Shown here piece by piece: positions 36,606 to 44,096 of a DNA stretch of 64,000 nt. Source of the DNA: Pseudomonas sp. PSB18. Lineage in GTDB: Bacteria > Pseudomonadota > Gammaproteobacteria > Pseudomonadales > Pseudomonadaceae. The DNA is taken from assembly GCF_014596565.1 (NCBI RefSeq), contig NZ_NOIN01000001.1, positions 434,001 to 498,000 of the forward strand, in the 5' to 3' direction. The notes under the pieces were generated by a model, which saw only the letters and a program-made list of their open reading frames with translations, did no database searches and had not been told where the DNA came from. Numbering within the stretch: position 1 is the stretch's first letter; each line of letters opens with the position of its first letter. Position numbers and translations under genes: made by a program.

Positions 36606-37022
36606 ATGGATTCATCGCTCAAATGGCTGGTTTGGGAAGGTATGTTGCCGTTGGTCGGAACAGCACTTCTGTATTGGGCCTTACTAGGCTGCTTTAAGAT
36701 TGCTCAAACCTCTTCGTTCAGCTTTAAGTGGGATGAGGCGATTGACTCTCTCGGATGGCTCTACGGTGCAGCGGTTTTAGCGATCCAGGCGGGAGTTAAG
36801 GGCTGGGGACTGGAGTCCATGGGGCCAATCCCGTGGTTCTGCTGGCTGATCGCGCTTGCGTGCTTCCTGATGCTCATCACAGCGATTTTTTCAAAGGCTG
36901 CGGATACAAACTGGGCACCTGGTTGGCCTATGAAATTGTTTGCTACAGTACTTACATGCCTTGTGCTGTACGCTGGATACAAGACCCAACAAGTCATCTG
37001 CTGCATAGCGGGAGGCGCGTAA
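36606..37022 (+). CDS. Prophage cargo: four-TM membrane protein
   Basis: A 138-residue protein, unrecognised, with about four hydrophobic helices (about 12-34, 48-66, 74-97 and 108-128) and little else. GGAGAG precedes the ATG, partly inside an inverted repeat that might affect translation. It sits between attL and cos, the slot where I recall phage phiCTX carrying its cytotoxin gene, and overlaps the next gene by one base (TAATG). The position suggests lysogenic-conversion or defence cargo; the function is unknown. Confidence 0.65.
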   Translation: MDSSLKWLVWEGMLPLVGTALLYWALLGCFKIAQTSSFSFKWDEAIDSLGWLYGAAVLAIQAGVKGWGLESMGPIPWFCWLIALACFLMLITAIFSKAADTNWAPGWPMKLFATVLTCLVLYAGYKTQQVICCIAGGA

Positions 37023-37435
37023 TGAGCCAGACGAAGAATACAGAGGCCGTCGAGGATCTTAAGGATCAGTTGGAGGTCTTGCTGGATGATGCTCTCGAAG
37101 CAAAAAGTTCGACCCTGACCAAAGCAGAAAAGGAAGCTCTAGTCCAAAGGGTCATGAAGCGTGAAATGCGTGGATTTGTGCGTCATCGCAATGCTCGGAA
37201 GTTGCGCGAAGCCAAGAAACTCCAGCAAGAGCGTGCTGCCAAAGTCGCCAGTTCTCTGGCGCTCAGTGTAGGGGGCTCTGCTGCAGTGGGCATGGTTGCC
37301 GCCATCGCGGCGCCCTCTCTCCCTGCTATAGCTGTAGCCGGTGCAGTTGCTGGACTTATAGGCGGAGCTTGGAGCGCATGGGTAACGAAGCACCGTAGCG
37401 ATGACGAAAAGAAACCCCAAACAAAACCCCATTAG
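37022..37435 (+). CDS. Prophage cargo: coiled-coil plus hydrophobic segment protein
   Basis: A 137-residue protein with a charged helical N-terminal part (about 8-75, rich in Lys, Glu and Arg) followed by a Gly/Ala-rich double hydrophobic hairpin (about 78-118) and a short basic tail. GGAGGCGC gives a strong ribosome site. It is translationally coupled to the four-TM gene, and a rho-independent terminator follows, so the two form a closed cassette. The architecture would suit a membrane-acting effector with a soluble sensor part, but this is inference. Confidence 0.65.
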   Translation: MSQTKNTEAVEDLKDQLEVLLDDALEAKSSTLTKAEKEALVQRVMKREMRGFVRHRNARKLREAKKLQQERAAKVASSLALSVGGSAAVGMVAAIAAPSLPAIAVAGAVAGLIGGAWSAWVTKHRSDDEKKPQTKPH

Positions 37436-37490
37436 GCGGTTTGTACCAATACCCATAACGCGCCTATGTTCAATAACCCCCCACATCAAG

Positions 37491-37512
37491 GCCCGCTCCG
37501 GCGGGCTTTTTT
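37491..37512 (+). terminator. Rho-independent terminator
   Basis: GCCCGC-TCC-GGCGGGC followed by six T residues, about 55 bases after the two-gene cargo cassette. Confidence 0.85.
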
Positions 37513-37597
37513 GCGCCCGGTAGAAACCAGACCCCGGCAGGCCGGTCTACCATTACCGCTGCGCTGGGTCTGAGCGTACTTGCTAAAGAAAAGAGAC

Positions 37598-37771
37598 GTG
37601 TCGTTACCCATCACCGAACGCCAGATGTACGCGCTGAGGACTCTGCAGCGTAAAGATCCAGACTTGGGCGAGTTGGCGACAGCGATTGCGCTGATCCACA
37701 CGGTTGCGCCAATGTTCCCATTGCCAGCGCCTGTCGATCCAGCCCCCTTCCCCAAAACGCCAATTACGTGA
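37598..37771 (+). CDS. Possible small prophage ORF
   Basis: A GTG-started frame of 57 codons reading SLPITERQMYALRTLQRKDP and then a proline-rich tail (FPLPAPVDPAPFPKT). AAGAGA lies before the GTG. It sits alone between a terminator and the repeat array and has no recognised family. It could be chance; confidence is low. Confidence 0.3.
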   Translation: MSLPITERQMYALRTLQRKDPDLGELATAIALIHTVAPMFPLPAPVDPAPFPKTPIT

Positions 37772-37898
37772 AGCTGTGTGAGTGAGAGTGCGGGCGCGTG
37801 AATGTGAAGGTCGTGAGCACTGCGCAATGCAGCACGCACCTCCAAATGCGGCACGCCCTAGGCATATTTCGCGTTTTCATGTTGACCCACGGGAAAGA

Positions 37899-38169
37899 GG
37901 TTAGGAAGGTTAGCTTTTGGCTGAGTGCCCTTAAAGCCTTGTCTGTCATGGCTATACGGAGGATCGGCAAGGTTAGCTTTTTGGTTAGGTCTGGTTATTT
38001 CCTAACCTTTATTAGTGTTAAATATTCAATATATTAATTCCTTTAAAAACAGCATATTACGAAATACTAACCTTCTACCTAACCCAACCTAACCCAATAA
38101 AGTTAGGTCTCAAGCCCAACAAATACGGGCCTTCCAACCCGGCCACATCCCCTCAAAAAAAAACTAACC
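37899..38169. repeat. Inverted GGTTAG / CTAACC iteron-like array
   Basis: GGTTAG occurs at 37899, 37908, 37971 and 37983, and its complement CTAACC at 38002, 38067, 38079, 38089 and 38164. Two of the left copies are extended to GGTTAGCTTTT. The two orientations face each other across an AT-rich tract (38008-38066, with ATATTCAATATATTAATT). This looks like a binding array for a replication or packaging protein. Which protein binds is not known. Confidence 0.6.
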
Positions 38170-38351
38170 TTTTTCCCGAGGCACCTACAGAAATTCAGCC
38201 GTCAGTGCGTGCTTATAGGCGTTGCGCGAAGCATCCACCCTCGCAGGGTTCCGCAGGTTTCTGCCCTCCCCCAAACGCCAAGCAAGCGCCCAGCCTGAGC
38301 CGCCGAGAGAGGTCCGCAGGTGTGCAGAAAAAACAACCCATTTAGCCCGCA

Positions 38352-38370
38352 GGCGAGGTGGGGGGACGAC
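38352..38370. other. Candidate cos site
   Basis: GGCGAGGTGGGGGGACGAC resembles the 19-base cohesive end of P2 (GGCGAGGCGGGGAAAGCAC, from memory), identical at 14 of 19 positions including the first seven. Its place between the attachment site and gene Q agrees with the att-cos neighbourhood I recall for phiCTX. It would be cut by the terminase encoded by P and M. Confidence 0.65.
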
Positions 38371-38480
38371 GGCGCGCGCCAGTTGTGAGGCACGTCACTG
38401 CCCCAAAAAACGCACCATATTGCGGCGATTACAGGTCGAATTGGCCGTGTCCTCGCCACATTCAACAAGGAGCGGCACCG

Positions 38481-38546
38481 ATGGCGGTTGAAGACATCAA
38501 GCAAGTCCGGGTGCAGGCGCTGCTGGATCAAGGCTGCGGGCGCTAG
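38481..38546 (+). CDS. Very short prophage ORF
   Basis: A 21-residue frame, MAVEDIKQVRVQALLDQGCGR, preceded by AACAAGGAG at ideal spacing. The sequence looks like the start of a helix-turn-helix protein that ends early. It may be a remnant of a longer gene or a leader peptide. Confidence 0.35.
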   Translation: MAVEDIKQVRVQALLDQGCGR

Positions 38547-38742
38547 CCGTATATGCGGGCCAGGACAGCGTGAACCAATTCACGGAGTACCACTTGGATT
38601 TGCTGAGCCAGGCGCCGAAAGGCAGCGGCGTTCAGTAAGCAGTGCAGATGGACGTGCGCGGCTAAGTCCGCATACGATTGATAGCCGAAAGCCCCCGCCA
38701 GGCCATCCCGGTCAGGCGCTGTCGCAACAAGGAGTCGTCGCA

Positions 38743-38979
38743 ATGGCTGAACAGTTTGATCCGAAACAGACCTACGCGCTTCACTACGAGGGCACCCGCC
38801 TGGGTGTCGTGCGCAAGGGGCTGTACTACGAGGGGCCCGAGGCCTGGCAGGTCGGGGAGATTCACGAGGGACGGTTTTATTACAACGGTAAAGCAGCGGG
38901 CACTGTCGAGGGCCTCATTGTGACGCGGACCGAGCCCAAGCCGACCACCGTGATGCAACTGATCGCGCTGGAGGAATAA
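38743..38979 (+). CDS. Small prophage hypothetical protein
   Basis: A 78-residue acidic protein with alternating short strands (YALHYEGTRLGVVRKGLYYEGP, GRFYYNGKAAGTVEGLIV), suggesting a small beta barrel. AAGGAGTCGTCGCA precedes the ATG. It lies just inside cos and seems to be a conserved small phage gene, but no function is known. Confidence 0.65.
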   Translation: MAEQFDPKQTYALHYEGTRLGVVRKGLYYEGPEAWQVGEIHEGRFYYNGKAAGTVEGLIVTRTEPKPTTVMQLIALEE

Positions 38980-39242
38980 CCCACAACAACCATTGCCCGC
39001 AATGCGGCGGTCGGGATCTGCTGTTGTTCGAAGCTTTTACCGAATATCACACCGTCGAGGTGGCGGCTGGGTGCGTGGTGGATCACACCGGCTCCAGAAT
39101 CCCGGCTCCGACCCGGCGCTGGTCCGGTGATTTTCAGCGGGAAAGGGGTGGACATCGCTGGCCGTTGCAGCGGTCACCCTTGGCACGACGCGACATGAGG
39201 AATTCCCCTTTAAACCTGCCTGATACGAAGACAAACACTTAA
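38976..39242 (+). pseudogene. Possible decayed zinc-ribbon gene
   Basis: A frame with no ATG runs from an ATA codon at 38976 (THNNHCPQCGGRDLLL...) to TAA at 39242. CPQC is an intact zinc-knuckle half, but the expected second pair reads QRERGGHRW where QCERCGHRW would complete a ribbon. The ATA sits exactly where an ATGA overlap with the preceding gene would be expected, as elsewhere in this prophage. A single G-to-A change would explain loss of the start. This is a reading of patterns, not proof. Confidence 0.35.
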
Positions 39243-39258
39243 GAAAGGAACGCCTGCC

Positions 39259-39501
39259 ATGCCGATGTTCAGCAGCCAGGAGCGCCAAAGCGCGCTCATG
39301 CATTGTCAGCAACAAATAGCGGCCGTGGCAGCGGCATCAACCAAAACTGAAGTCATCGAAAAAACCAAGTATGCCCATGGTTACCTAGCGGCGATGGCTA
39401 AGATTGAGGCCATCGACTGGGCCGCCTATGGGCAATTGGCTGCGGGCCTAAACGAATTGCACCACGAAAAACTGGGATTGCCACCGCCCGGAAAGGATTA
39501 G
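39259..39501 (+). CDS. Small prophage hypothetical protein
   Basis: An 80-residue, mostly helical protein (SSQERQSALMHCQQQIAAVAAAS ... AKIEAIDWAAYGQLAAGLNEL). AAAGGAACGCCTGCC precedes the ATG. It is followed by a hairpin terminator at 39547. No family is recognised; similar small genes often precede gene Q in Pseudomonas P2-like prophages. Confidence 0.6.
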   Translation: MPMFSSQERQSALMHCQQQIAAVAAASTKTEVIEKTKYAHGYLAAMAKIEAIDWAAYGQLAAGLNELHHEKLGLPPPGKD

Positions 39502-39546
39502 TCGCGTTACGAGTACGATCCTTTCGTTAAATCGAACACAAAATAA

Positions 39547-39570
39547 TCCCGCCAAACGGCGGGACTATTT
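39547..39570. terminator. Hairpin terminator
   Basis: TCCCGCC-AAAC-GGCGGGA followed by CTATTTGTTT. It lies between the forward small gene and the convergent toxin gene. Confidence 0.6.
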
Positions 39571-39580
39571 GTTTCTAGGC

Positions 39581-39871
39581 TCACCAGTCTTCGGGACGCT
39601 CGGCATGCTGATGCAGGATTCGATAAATTCTGATCGTGTCGGCCTTAAGCGTGTAAACCGCTCGGTAGGGATATTTCGAGATGATCAGCTCGCGGCAATC
39701 AGGAATATCCGAGGCCTTGCCCATATGAGGGAAGGTCTCCAGCATAGTCAGTGCTTCAATAATATGAAACACGACGCCTTCTGAGGCTTCAGCACCTAAC
39801 AACGGCGCATAATGCTCGTAGATTCCGTCAAGATCACTTCCTGCCTTGCTGGTTAATGCGATTTTCGGCAC
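39581..39871 (-). CDS. RelE/ParE-family toxin
   Basis: A 96-residue toxin of the RelE/ParE fold (IALTSKAGSDLDGIYEHYAPLLG ... CRELIISKYPYRAVYTLKADTIRIYRILHQHAERP). ISKYPYRAVY and IYRILHQ are the hallmark strands of the ParE-like plasmid stabilisation group. The start is a GTG inside the antitoxin gene, giving a 38-base overlap. It probably stabilises the prophage by killing or arresting cells that lose it. Confidence 0.87.
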   Translation of the reverse strand: MPKIALTSKAGSDLDGIYEHYAPLLGAEASEGVVFHIIEALTMLETFPHMGKASDIPDCRELIISKYPYRAVYTLKADTIRIYRILHQHAERPEDW

Positions 39872-40097
39872 GGGCCACCCACTTAGCCTTCACGGCATCC
39901 AAGTCGACTAGGTTGCCCGCCTCTGCATCCGCAATGCCTTCAGCTACTGCTCGAAAATGCCAAGACTCGGACTCAACATAACGTGCTAGCGCGCGCTTGA
40001 GATGGTATTGACGATCCCGATCGGTTGCTTCGGCGAGTTGATCAAGCTGATTGATCAACTCGGATTCCACACGAAAGGACAGGACTGGCGAGGCCAT
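39834..40097 (-). CDS. Ribbon-helix-helix antitoxin
   Basis: An 87-residue CopG/RHH-type antitoxin. The DNA-binding ribbon is at the N-terminus (SPVLSFRVESELINQLDQLAEAT), followed by toxin-wrapping helices. TGGAG lies 12 bases before the ATG at 40097. It is the first gene of the module and would autoregulate through the repeats at 40118-40135. Confidence 0.87.
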   Translation of the reverse strand: MASPVLSFRVESELINQLDQLAEATDRDRQYHLKRALARYVESESWHFRAVAEGIADAEAGNLVDLDAVKAKWVARAENRINQQGRK

Positions 40098-40117
40098 AAT
40101 AAACGCTCCAGAATGGC

Positions 40118-40135
40118 TTGTATACATTGTATTCA
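40118..40135. promoter_or_regulatory. Candidate RHH antitoxin operator
   Basis: Two abutting nine-base direct repeats, TTGTATACA and TTGTATTCA, lie 21 bases upstream of the antitoxin start. Tandem direct repeats in this position are typical targets of ribbon-helix-helix antitoxins. Confidence 0.5.
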
Positions 40136-40272
40136 GTTGCAATGAATAGTAGACAGTGTCCACTCAAATAATAATTATGTCAACAAAGCCGAATAGCCAG
40201 CCGAAGTGGTTCACCAAACTCCGTCCGAAGTCTACACATGAGCGCCCCAGGGCCGTGTGGCACCCGCTGGCA

Positions 40273-41298
40273 TTAAGCCTCCCCTCCGGTTTCGTAGGAC
40301 TTGAAGCGCAAAACCTCCTCCCCAAGCCAGTGATTTAACTGCGTCATCCGCGTCTGAATGGGCTCCAGTTCGTTGGCCGCGTAAATCTGCGCCGCCTCCC
40401 TGATCGACCCGAACCCACCCGCGTTTTGCGGCACAATGCCCATCAACTGCGGCGGAATGCGCAGGCTCGCCAGCACATCATCGCGGGTTTGATTCTTGAT
40501 CGAATTGAATTCGTCCTTTGCCGCGACCTCGCTGACTGGAATCAGTTGAATACCGTCCTTCTTTCCCGTGGGCGAATAGACAAACAGATTCCGAAAATTC
40601 CCTGGCCCCTTGGACTCCTTCAGCGCTTTACGCAGAGCGTCGATATCGGCCTCAGTCTGCGCCGCATCCGTCATGTACAGAATGAACCCGGCGTGACTAC
40701 CGTTCTCGTAATACTTGCGCCGGAACAGCGTCGCCGACTCGTTTAACAACGCCGACTGCAACGCACTGATCCATTCCGGCAGCCCATAAATCTCCTGATG
40801 CAAATCCGCCTCGCGCAGATGAAAAATGCTGCCCGGCTCAAACGCGTGCTCGTTTTTCCACCCTTGCACTTGGTAGAACTGCCCCTCCGGCCCAACCCGC
40901 ATGTACTTCGCCAACGACGGCACCAGTTGCCGCGTACCGCCCAGCACCGAGCGGCGTTTCTCCAGATACGCGTTGCCCAGGCACAGAAAGTCCAACGCGA
41001 ACTGTTCAAAAGCCGCCCGAGACAACATCGGATGCGGAATAAACGTCTTGCTCAACAGGTTGCGCTTGAACATCAACCCCGAATGCAAGTGCACACTCGC
41101 CCCCACCGACCGGGCCAGGCCGTTGAGCGACAACGGCGGCTCATACCACCGCCCGTTGAACCAGCACTCCAGGTAATCGAACACCTCCCTACCACCCAAC
41201 ACCGGCGTCGGCTCTCCGAAGCTAAACACCTGGGTACCCGCACTGGCGGCATCGATGGCGGACGGCAAAAGCTCCTGGCTGGCAAGTTGTTCGGTCAT
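40273..41298 (-). CDS. Q: Phage portal protein (P2 gpQ)
   Basis: A 341-residue portal protein of the P2 type, forming the dodecameric ring through which DNA enters the head. Landmarks are EVFDYLECWFNGRWYEPPL near the N-terminus, HLREADLHQEIYGLPEW and the C-terminal RIPPQLMGIVPQNAGGFGSI. Length matches P2 gpQ. Its ATG overlaps the terminase stop (TGATG), and the pair is transcribed away from cos-distal genes O-D, as in P2. Confidence 0.95.
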   Translation of the reverse strand: MTEQLASQELLPSAIDAASAGTQVFSFGEPTPVLGGREVFDYLECWFNGRWYEPPLSLNGLARSVGASVHLHSGLMFKRNLLSKTFIPHPMLSRAAFEQFALDFLCLGNAYLEKRRSVLGGTRQLVPSLAKYMRVGPEGQFYQVQGWKNEHAFEPGSIFHLREADLHQEIYGLPEWISALQSALLNESATLFRRKYYENGSHAGFILYMTDAAQTEADIDALRKALKESKGPGNFRNLFVYSPTGKKDGIQLIPVSEVAAKDEFNSIKNQTRDDVLASLRIPPQLMGIVPQNAGGFGSIREAAQIYAANELEPIQTRMTQLNHWLGEEVLRFKSYETGGEA

Positions 41299-43076
41299 CA
41301 GTAAATCTCCATTCGCCCAGTATTGGCAGCGGTCTGCCCTTCGAGCGGTTCGTTGTGCAACGCGTGGAAGAGCGCCCAGGCCAGGTCGGCGTGGCCGGTG
41401 TTGTCGTTGCGGCCGGCGGTGTAGGTGAACTGGCGACCGCCTGCGGTGATGGTCTTGCGGATAGCCATGAGCGACTGGGCCATGTCGGTCCAGCCGGCGT
41501 CGAACTCCAGCCGGCCCTTGTGAATTACGTCGTAGGCCTTCAGCACCAGGCGGGTTTTCACCTCGGGGGAGTAGCTGAAGGTGGTCACCGCCGGGAAGAA
41601 CTGGCGCACCAGCTGGGCCACGCCGCTGCCCAGGCCGGTGACGTCAATGCCGATGTAGGTCACCCAGTAGCGGTCGCACACGCCCTTGATGGCGGAGGCC
41701 TGCGCGGCGAAGTCCATACCACGGAACTGGTGGCGCTCGAGCACGCGAAACTTGCCGCCGGGCACCAGGGGTGGCGCGACCACCACCAGGCCGGAACAAT
41801 CGCCCGTCTCGGCCGGGTCATAGCCGACCCACACCTGGCGGTCGCCGAACGGACGCATGGCAAACGGTTTGTAGTCCTCGGCCCACTCCACCCAGCTATC
41901 GACCATGCAGGACTGCAACACCGACAGCGGGAAGATGCTCGCGCCGTCATCGACGAACTCGCACATCAGCAGATTGGCGAACGCCTCGGGGCTGTACTCC
42001 CGGCGCAGCTCTTCGATGTCGAACAGATCGCAGCCGCCCCGCTCCGCGTCGAGGATGGTGACGATCTGGCGCCACAGCCGGTCCTCACAGAACCGTCCCT
42101 GCTGGAGCGCGCCGTGGGTCACATCAACCTTGGTGTGCTGCGCGGCGGGCTTGCCCTTGTTGAAGCGCTCGCCCGTCCAGAAGGTGTACGCCTCGTGGGC
42201 CATGCTCGACGGGGTCGAGAAATAGGTTTTCCGCCATTTCTTGTGCATCGCCATGCCCGAGGCGACCTTGTTCAACTCCTCGAACTTGAACGTCCAGAAG
42301 AACTCGTCGAAGTAGAAATTGCCGTGATAGCCCTGGGCGGTGCGGGCATTGGTGCCGAGGAAAAACAGCTCGGCGCCGTTGGGCAGCACAATTGGGTCAC
42401 CAGTCAGCTCGACGCCGATAACTTCCCGGGCAAAGGCCTGGATGTAACCCCGGAACAGGTAGGCCTGGTTCTTTGATGCAGACAGGAAAATCTGGTTGCG
42501 ACCAGTGTCCAGGGCGTCGATGAACGCCTCGCGGGCGAAGTAGTACGTGGCACCGATCTGCCGGCTCTTGAGGATGACGCGGGTGCGTTGGTTGCCGGCC
42601 CGATACCAGTCTTTCTGGTAATCGAAACAGCCGTCGATGAAGGCCTCGCGCAGCAGCTCGATCTGGTCTTCGCTGATGTCGTTTTTCGGGGATTTTTTCT
42701 TCGGCCCTTCGTTGCGCTTGGCGAGGTTCGGGTTGAGATCGGTTTCGGTACCGCCGCCCTGGAAGCGTTGAATGCGGGCCTGACGTTCAAGCTGTCGGTG
42801 CAGCAGGTCAATTTCCTTGAAGTCACCGCCGGTCTTGTTGTCCTTGAGGATCAACTGCACCAAGCGCGCTTCCAGGGCGCCGCCGATGCGTTCGACATTG
42901 TCGGCGCGGTCCCACTCGTCGCGGGCCTTCCAGCTGTGTAGCGTTTTTTCTTTTTCGCCCGTAGCCTCGGCAATCTCGCAGATACGCCAACCCATCCAAT
43001 ACAGGAACTTGGATTGGCGTCGGGGATCGATAGGCAGCAGAGTGGTCGTCGTCATGGCCGAGATGCTGCCGCCCAT
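41298..43076 (-). CDS. P: Phage terminase ATPase subunit (P2 gpP)
   Basis: A 592-residue large terminase. An N-terminal helix-turn-helix-like region (GWRICEIAEATGEKEKTLHSW) precedes an ATPase domain with a Walker A-like segment (LKSRQIGATYYFARE), a Walker B (NFYFDEFFW) and an acidic C-terminal domain (WVGYDPAETGDCSG). It powers DNA packaging and works with the gpM-type subunit. Start could be ATG at 43076 or 43055; the ribosome site is weak for both. Divergent from gene O. Confidence 0.95.
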   Translation of the reverse strand: MGGSISAMTTTTLLPIDPRRQSKFLYWMGWRICEIAEATGEKEKTLHSWKARDEWDRADNVERIGGALEARLVQLILKDNKTGGDFKEIDLLHRQLERQARIQRFQGGGTETDLNPNLAKRNEGPKKKSPKNDISEDQIELLREAFIDGCFDYQKDWYRAGNQRTRVILKSRQIGATYYFAREAFIDALDTGRNQIFLSASKNQAYLFRGYIQAFAREVIGVELTGDPIVLPNGAELFFLGTNARTAQGYHGNFYFDEFFWTFKFEELNKVASGMAMHKKWRKTYFSTPSSMAHEAYTFWTGERFNKGKPAAQHTKVDVTHGALQQGRFCEDRLWRQIVTILDAERGGCDLFDIEELRREYSPEAFANLLMCEFVDDGASIFPLSVLQSCMVDSWVEWAEDYKPFAMRPFGDRQVWVGYDPAETGDCSGLVVVAPPLVPGGKFRVLERHQFRGMDFAAQASAIKGVCDRYWVTYIGIDVTGLGSGVAQLVRQFFPAVTTFSYSPEVKTRLVLKAYDVIHKGRLEFDAGWTDMAQSLMAIRKTITAGGRQFTYTAGRNDNTGHADLAWALFHALHNEPLEGQTAANTGRMEIY

Positions 43077-43222
43077 GACGGCGACTCAATAGCGCCGCCC
43101 CTTGTACCCTCCTCGCCTACAGTCCCGTCTCGTTGCCGCCGCTCGCGCCCGTGACGACCATGCCCCTCATTGCAACGCACTGCTCAACCCAGCAGGCGCC
43201 CCACGCACTGAGGATTCCCGGC

Positions 43223-44053
43223 ATGAAGAAGTTTCGCAGCAACTGGTTCCGCGTCGCCGTCGAGGGCGCTACTTCGGACAAGCGCACCATCAAACGCAGC
43301 TGGCTGGAACAGGCCGCCAAGAACTTCAACCCGTCCACCTACGGCGCCCGTATCTGGCTGGAGCATTTTCGCAGCCTGTTGCCCGACAGTCCGTTCAAGG
43401 CCTACGGCGACGTGCTGGCTGTGAAAACCGAAGAGGTGGACATCAACGGCCAGAAGAAACTGGCCCTGTTCGCCCAGGTTGAGCCGACCCAAGAGCTGAT
43501 CGCCATGAACAAGGCGAAACAGAAGATCTACACCTCCATCGAAATCGACGACAGCTTTGCCGACACCGGCGAGGCCTACATCGTCGGCCTGGCGGTCACC
43601 GACTCGCCCGCCAGCCTGGGCACCGACGTTCTGGCGTTCTCTGCCCAGAAACCTGACGCCAGCCCCTTCAAGGATCGCCACTACTCGGCAACATCGATGT
43701 TTACCGAGGCGGTGGAAACCGAGCTGAAGTTCGAAGAGATCGAAGAGAAGCCCAGCATCGGCGCCCAGCTGTTCAGCAAGGTGCAAGCGCTGCTGACTGG
43801 CAAGCAGGCCAAGGACGACACCGAGTTCGCCCAGATCGGCGAAGCCGTCGAAGCCATCGCCGAACACGTCAAGGATCTGCCCGACCAACTGACCGCAGAA
43901 AAGCAATTTTCGGCGGGGCTGAAAACCCGGCTCGACCAGGTCAGCACGGAACTCACAGAGCTGAAAGACAAGCTCTCCACCACCCAGGACCACAGCCAGA
44001 AAACGCGTCCGCCAGTAACCGGCGGCAATGACCTGGTCGTGACCGACTGCTGA
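43223..44053 (+). CDS. O: Capsid scaffolding protease (P2 gpO)
   Basis: A 276-residue internal scaffold with an N-terminal serine protease. The residues corresponding to the P2 triad are Asp19, His48 and Ser105 (P2 has 19, 48 and 107), in GATSDKRTI, WLEHFRS and IYTSIEIDDSF. The C-terminal half is a long coiled coil (about 215-260) that shapes the procapsid. GAGGA precedes the ATG at 43223, so the longer frame from 43133 is rejected. Confidence 0.93.
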   Translation: MKKFRSNWFRVAVEGATSDKRTIKRSWLEQAAKNFNPSTYGARIWLEHFRSLLPDSPFKAYGDVLAVKTEEVDINGQKKLALFAQVEPTQELIAMNKAKQKIYTSIEIDDSFADTGEAYIVGLAVTDSPASLGTDVLAFSAQKPDASPFKDRHYSATSMFTEAVETELKFEEIEEKPSIGAQLFSKVQALLTGKQAKDDTEFAQIGEAVEAIAEHVKDLPDQLTAEKQFSAGLKTRLDQVSTELTELKDKLSTTQDHSQKTRPPVTGGNDLVVTDC

Positions 44054-44096
44054 CAGTCAGCCTAACCACAGCCCCGAATAATGAAGGACAATCAAC

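Larger units (their letters stand above)
37436..38742. other. Largely non-coding prophage control region (repeats, cos)
   Basis: A 1.3-kb stretch with no convincing full gene. It holds the terminator at 37491, a doubtful small ORF (37598), an inverted GGTTAG/CTAACC array around an AT-rich core (37899-38169), a P2-like cos sequence (38352-38370), and a 21-codon ORF with a strong AAGGAG site at 38481-38546 (MAVEDIKQVRVQALLDQGC...). Long reading frames on either strand here lack ribosome sites and family resemblance. Confidence 0.6.

Noticed and set aside
37486..37854. Reverse frame of 122 codons in the control region
   Set aside because: No ribosome site, no recognisable sequence, and it crosses the terminator at 37491.
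38202..38531. Frames on both strands across the cos candidate
   Set aside because: Overlap the cos 19-mer, have no Shine-Dalgarno sequences and read as low-complexity Arg/Pro/Ser peptides.
39024..39242. TTG-started gene of 72 codons
   Set aside because: No ribosome site before the TTG; the upstream part of the same frame carries the only recognisable motif (CPQC), so a decayed longer gene is more likely.
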